Assembly (NCBI GenBank): GCA_003956705.1
Contig: QZCP01000002.1
Location: forward strand, 62,001 to 126,000
Source of the DNA: Brevipalpus yothersi
Taxonomy: Eukaryota > Arthropoda > Arachnida > Trombidiformes > Tenuipalpidae
Length of the DNA stretch: 64,000 bases
Direction: 5' to 3'
The notes beneath the pieces were generated by a model. It did not search any database and was not told the origin of the DNA. It worked only from the letters and a program-made list of their open reading frames with translations. Within the stretch, counting starts at the first letter, position 1. Each line of letters starts with the position of its first letter. Position numbers and translations under genes: made by a program. Of this stretch, positions 59,677-64,000 are shown in pieces.

Positions 59677-61275
59677 ATGTCTTGGTTGAGAGCAGCTCCT
59701 CGCCTGGCCACTAATTTATTGGGTGCTGGTAAACATGGAAGTGTCCATCGATTGTCTCGATCACCTCGTTGGATGTCCCAGTATCCAACATCGGAAATAT
59801 TGGTTAATGTACCAGAGACACGAGTATCTGAGCTTGATTCGAATGGTATTAGGGTGGCCACCGAAGATTCTGGTGGCTCAACATGTACCATCGGTATATG
59901 GATTGACGCTGGCTCACGGTATGAGACACCAGAGACTAATGGTGTTGCACACTTTTTGGAGCATATGGCCTTTAAGGGTACAAAAAATCGAACTCAAAAT
60001 CAATTAGGTAAAATTGATTGTTTAGATTGTGAAATTTTGACTATTCTAATCATCATTTTTTGGTACTTTTTTCCAACAGAATTGGAAGTTGAAAATATGG
60101 GTGCCCACTTAAATGCATACACATCACGAGAGCAGACTGTGTATTATGCTAAATGTTTATCCAAAGATGCACCTAAAGCTTTGGAAATAATTAGTGATAT
60201 TTTGCAAAATTCTACTCTTGGTGAAGCTGAAATCGAAAGGGAACGAGCAGTTATTTTGCGAGAAATGCAAGAAGTTGAAACAAACATGCAAGAAGTTGTT
60301 TTTGATCATCTGCACTCGATCGCTTACCAGGGAACACCTCTTGGAATGACCATTTTAGGGCCAACTGCCAACATCAAGAAAATCAATCGTCAAGATCTCC
60401 TTGATTATGTTGAGTCTCATTACAAAGGTCCACGCATGGTTGTCGCTGCAGCTGGTGGAGTCAATCATGATGAAATTGTTAAGGCTGCAGAAAAATGTCT
60501 CAAAGATGTTAAAATTACCTACGACGGTGTGAAGATTCCCGAATTAGAACCTTGTCGATACACTGGTGCCGACATGAGGATAAGAGACGACGATATGCCG
60601 TACATTTATGGCGCGTTCGCTGTTGAGGGTGCTGGATGGGATAATCCAGACAATATTCCTCTTATGATTGCGAATACGGTATGTTTTCTTACACACTATT
60701 TTCTATTCCCCATTCTTTGATCACCTACTTTTCACCTCAACCCTTTTCTTTGTATTTAGATTATTGGATCTTATGACCGCAGTCAAGGTGGTGGTAATTC
60801 GGTTGCTTCAAGATTGGCTCAACATGCAGCAGAACAAGGATTGTGTGTTTCATATAATTCATTCAACACTTGCTACAAGGATACAGGTCTATGGGGCATC
60901 TATTTTGTAGCTGATCGATTGAAAGTTCATGATTTTCTCATGGAAGTATCTTATAACTGGAACATGCTAGCATCTGCAATCAAAGAATCAGACGTGACTC
61001 GTGCCAAAAATATGTTGAGGACAAATATGCTTCTCCAACTTGATGGTACCACTCCAATTTGTGAAGATATTGGCCGACAAATGTTGTGCTATGGTCGTCG
61101 TATTCCGATTCCTGAGATGGAAGAGCGAATCAACTCTGTTTCTGCTAAGCAAGTTCAGGACGTTCTTCACGAATATATTCAAGATAGATGTCCATGTATT
61201 GTTGGAGTAGGGCCTACTGAAAGTCTTAGAGATTATACAACATACAGAGCTTGGATGTCGTTCTGGCGTTATTAG
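59677..61275 (+). CDS. PMPCB: Mitochondrial processing peptidase beta subunit
   Basis: Three exons: 59677-60007, 60080-60678, 60760-61275; 481 residues. The N-terminus (MSWLRAAPRLATNLLGAGKH) is a basic, acid-free presequence suited to mitochondrial import. The enzyme removes presequences from proteins imported into the matrix. The inverted zinc motif HFLEH is at residues 92-96 (GVAHFLEHMAFKGT), with the distal Glu in TLGEAEIERERAVILREMQ. Further matches are GAHLNAYTSREQTVYYAK, HYKGPRMVVAAAGGV, NTCYKDTGLWGIYFV and TPICEDIGRQMLCYGRRIPI. A complete zinc site distinguishes this beta subunit from the alpha subunit; the related core 1 protein of complex III is a less likely alternative. AATAAA poly(A) signal at 61342-61347. 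Confidence 0.97.
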
Positions 61276-61387
61276 AGATAGCAAAATTGTTCCAAGAGTC
61301 ACCTCATAATTGTAAAAAGTTTAAGTTGGTGAAGATAATGAAATAAAAATCTCTCACTTCTCAAGTGGTGTACTTGTAAAAACATCA

Positions 61388-61525
61388 TTGCAATTTTATT
61401 AGCTTAAAGATCAGTCTTCATGTCGTTCTGACCGAGCTCTTCGTTTTGCTTGAAAGACTCATCGTGAAAAAGTTTTATCAGTTGCACCGTAAACGAAAAT
61501 ATTTCCACTTGGATAGTCTATTCAT
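61388..61525 (-). pseudogene. Inverted ZPR1 3'-end fragment
   Basis: Read on the minus strand, this matches the last about 125 bp of ZPR1 (53630-53757): the codons around VYGATDKTF, ELG.NDMKTDL and the stop plus AATAAAAT. It is in the opposite orientation to the other ZPR1 copies and lies about 110 bp after the PMPCB stop. Confidence 0.85.
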
Positions 61526-61549
61526 CTGAGAATTCCTGATAATTCAAAT

Positions 61550-61740
61550 TGTGTGTATTTGTACACCATCACGCGACGTAATTTTCGCTAACAGCTCAAA
61601 TTTATTGTACGACAGCATGAGTATCAACTACCTGTAAGTTATTTTTTGTTGTCATAAAATTTTTTTGACCCTTAAATCGGCATCTATCTGTAAAGAGAAT
61701 TTTCGTTCGATTAAATGAGAATTGTGGCTTATTTGAATAA
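61550..61740. repeat. Left copy of a degenerate direct repeat flanking SNW1-b
   Basis: Aligns by eye with 63670-63870: shared ACAGCTCAAATT, CTGTAAGTT, a TTTTTTTG run and GCATCT in the same order and spacing. The CTGTAAGTT could be a leader-exon donor. Confidence 0.5.
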
Positions 61741-61905
61741 TCAGAACTTGCAAACAGATCTTCAAGAGGCTCCATGAGATCTTACATAGACCTTATAACT
61801 TTACATTCTTAATTCATGAGTGGCTCAATTTATTCAGTGAGTTCCAAAGATATTGGCTTCCGGACCGGAAGTTCCCGTTACTATATCAAATACTAACCCT
61901 TGAAG

Positions 61906-61913
61906 TATCGATA
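61906..61913. promoter_or_regulatory. TATCGATA palindrome upstream of SNW1-b
   Basis: A perfect octamer 256 bp before the SNW1-b ATG, within the longer near-palindrome GAAGTATCGATACCTTC. Confidence 0.5.
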
Positions 61914-62168
61914 CCTTCGTAGCGTCCAAAAGTTTTCGATTATTTGTTTACATGATTGTTTGAACAATTTTCATGGTTAAATGATGATGTAATTTGTTGT
62001 GAATTTTGGACAGGATTTTAATTAATTGCCTCATCTATATCCTGTATTGGTGTTTCGATCGGTGAAAATATCTGAATATTCAGTTTAGAGATTTATTAAA
62101 GTTGATCACCAATAGTTACGATATTTCATCCCTTCTTTATATAGCGGTTGAACAGTACTCAGATAGCC

Positions 62169-63638
62169 ATGTCTAAGTTAATTTCATTTTTACCAGATAA
62201 TTCATCAACCGAGATAACTTCGTCATCATCTCGGTCAATCAGAACCGTGAATACTTCGGTCCCAGCCTATGGCCAGCGTAAGGGATGGATTCCACGTTCT
62301 CTTGCAGATTTTTGTGATGGTGGAGCATATCCAGAGGTGAGTATCCCACAATACCCATTGAATATGGGCAAAAAAGAGACTAAAAGTTCAATGAAAGTTG
62401 ATATCAAACAATATCTACCTCCAGAGCAAGCACCAGACATATTCGATGAAGAAGAGTTGAAAAAACCTTCTGAGGATGGGATCCAAGAAGTGGTTGAACG
62501 AACGGCTGAAGCACTCAACCTTAAAATCAAAGACAAGCTAAATATTCCTTTGAGAGCAGCCAAGTATCAAGCTCCAGCGCAGTACATTAGGTACAAATCA
62601 GAGCAAGGAGATGGTAATCAACGATTGATACGAATAATTGATGTCCAAAAAGATCCCTTGGAGCCTCCCAGGTTCAAAAGTAACAGAAGAATTCCTCAAG
62701 GTCCACCATCTCCTCCAGTCCCTGTCCTTCATTCTCCACCTCGAAAAGCAACCGCAGAGGAAAGAAAGAATTGGAGGATCCCACCATGTGTTTCTAAATG
62801 GAAAAACAGGGGAGGTTATATTTTACCATTAGATAAACGATTAGTCGCTGATGGTGAAGTGATACAGCAAGCTTATGCCAATGAAAAACGTGCTAGATTT
62901 ATTGAAGCTTTGGATATTGCTGAGAGAAAAGCTGATGAGGCTTTGAAAATAAGATCAGAGATAGAAAAGAAACAGCTCCAGAAAGCGAAGGAAAAGAAAG
63001 AAGCTAACCTCAGAAAGCTTGCACAAAAAGCCAGAGACGAGAAAGTCCGCTACAAAAGATCAAGTGAAAACAAAAAAGTTGATGAAGATGTGAGAGAAAG
63101 AAATGAAATCAGACAAGAAAAGCGCAAAGAACGAAAACGGAAAATTAACATCCAACGAGCTGATCCCGAAAAGAGAAGTAAACAAAGAGATATTTCAGAA
63201 CAAATCGCACTTGGTCTTGCCAATCTTCGAGCTAATTCGAATGAAATTCAATTTGATTCACGTTTGCTCAACCAGAGCAAGGGACTTGGTACTGGTTTCG
63301 GCGAGGAGGATGATTATGCTGTGTATGACAAGCCTTGGCGATCCAATGCTGAGCTCAACAAGACTATATACCGACCACGTAATACACAGAATGATGTTAC
63401 TGACGAGCTAGAAAAGATTGCTACAACTTCCAAATTTACTCCTGACAAAGGTTTCGAAGGCATGGCTCCTAGAGGTGAGCGTGATGGCCCTGTGACTTTC
63501 GAAAAAGCTCCTAAAGAGAAGGAAGAAGATGATCCATTTGGTATTGCTGATTTCTTGAAAGAAGCCAAAAAATCTAGCAAGAGAAAAGAACCGAACCATA
63601 AGCATCGTGGGTCTCACAAGAAAAAGAAGGACCATTGA
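62169..63638 (+). CDS. SNW domain protein 1 paralogue (copy b), diverged N-terminus
   Basis: An intact intronless frame of 489 residues from the ATG at 62169 (MSKLISFLPDNSS). The first two thirds differ from copy a at many sites that the family normally conserves. The SNW box reads CVSKWKNRGGYILPLDKRLV, so its defining Asn is Lys. The following NENFAKLAEAL block of copy a is NEKRARFIEAL here. Six residues are lost at PEKRSKQRDISE, and charged residues are shuffled in the coiled-coil. From ISEQIALGL to the end it is nearly identical to copy a (about 5 differences in 146 residues). The frame has stayed open, so it may be translated. Whether it still works in splicing, has a new role, or is a young decaying copy cannot be told from sequence. 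Its leader just before the ATG still resembles that of copy a. Confidence 0.88.
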   Translation: MSKLISFLPDNSSTEITSSSSRSIRTVNTSVPAYGQRKGWIPRSLADFCDGGAYPEVSIPQYPLNMGKKETKSSMKVDIKQYLPPEQAPDIFDEEELKKPSEDGIQEVVERTAEALNLKIKDKLNIPLRAAKYQAPAQYIRYKSEQGDGNQRLIRIIDVQKDPLEPPRFKSNRRIPQGPPSPPVPVLHSPPRKATAEERKNWRIPPCVSKWKNRGGYILPLDKRLVADGEVIQQAYANEKRARFIEALDIAERKADEALKIRSEIEKKQLQKAKEKKEANLRKLAQKARDEKVRYKRSSENKKVDEDVRERNEIRQEKRKERKRKINIQRADPEKRSKQRDISEQIALGLANLRANSNEIQFDSRLLNQSKGLGTGFGEEDDYAVYDKPWRSNAELNKTIYRPRNTQNDVTDELEKIATTSKFTPDKGFEGMAPRGERDGPVTFEKAPKEKEEDDPFGIADFLKEAKKSSKRKEPNHKHRGSHKKKKDH

Positions 63639-64000
63639 TTGGGTGAAATCTACTTTGATTCAAGGCAGTTCAACCTTTTTGTACTTTCTCATCATAACTT
63701 TATGTGATTCCCACTGACAGCTCAAATTCGTTGCGGGCTAACCTTAACGTTGACCATCTGTAAGTTTATCCTCTGCTGTCCTATTCAAATTTTTTGGCTT
63801 TTTAATTTTTAGCATCTTTAATGAAGAAAATGTTCGGATTTGATTGATAACGTTATTTTGATGAAAATTGTCTCTTTTCTTGAGCAAGCATCATTACTGA
63901 TGAAACTTTCACCAATTCAGGTAGAACAGCGTCGTTACAGAAGTAGTGAAACACATTCGTTATATTTTTTTTTCTTCATATTGATTGACTAGTTTCGTCC
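63639..64000. repeat. Right copy of the direct repeat, window edge
   Basis: About 63670-63870 aligns by eye with 61550-61740 upstream of SNW1-b. No coding exon seen. It may be the promoter side of another duplicated unit beyond the window. Confidence 0.45.

Overview
This is nuclear DNA of an animal, most probably an acariform mite. The genes are spliced, mostly with short introns (about 50-130 bp, GT-AG). The protein set is metazoan: SPPL3, Atrophin/RERE, a fibulin-like protein, PKA-RII and a plexin-like Sema domain. There is also a secreted intradiol ring-cleavage dioxygenase, a gene of bacterial/fungal ancestry known in spider mites and other acariform mites. The DNA is AT-rich and full of long (GA)n/(CT)n microsatellites. 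I cannot name the species. Gene models below were built by hand from splice sites, reading phase and remembered protein families; no search was run.

Left third (1-16 kb): a minus-strand gene codes for a secreted Sema-PSI protein with a very long Ser/Gly/Thr-rich repeat tail that leaves the window at base 1. Next come about 4 kb of microsatellite-rich DNA, the first coding exon of a PKA type II regulatory subunit (its cAMP-binding exons are not visible), more microsatellites, and a secreted Cu/Zn superoxide dismutase. Middle (16-38 kb): a complete 12-exon SPPL3 gene; a compact housekeeping cluster UBL5(+) - NOC4L(-) - EXOSC2(+); two paralogous secreted Gly-rich proteins; the intradiol dioxygenase; LLPH; and an 11-exon nose-resistant-to-fluoxetine (NRF-6-like) membrane acyltransferase. 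Next (38-46 kb): an NPC2/ML-domain lipid binder and an 802-residue secreted low-complexity protein of unknown function.

Right end (46-64 kb): an Atrophin/RERE corepressor lies divergent from ZPR1, followed by a fibulin-like EGF gene with an apparent 2-bp frameshift. After this comes a region shaped by local duplication: a decayed, internally deleted copy of the Atrophin-ZPR1 segment, SNW1 (copy a), PMPCB, an inverted ZPR1 3' fragment, and a second intact SNW1 (copy b). The 3' third of SNW1-b is almost identical to copy a while the rest has diverged, which is the signature of gene conversion.

Functionally the window mixes RNA/ribosome-biogenesis genes (UBL5, NOC4L, EXOSC2, LLPH, SNW1, ZPR1) with secreted, lineage-specific proteins. 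Several housekeeping starts carry an upstream TATCGATA palindrome. I found no CRISPR arrays, operons, tRNA or rRNA genes; tRNA genes were not searched exhaustively. No clearly novel system was found; the strongest unusual signals are the SNW1 conversion tract, the chimeric pseudo-duplication and the Sema-mucin gene.
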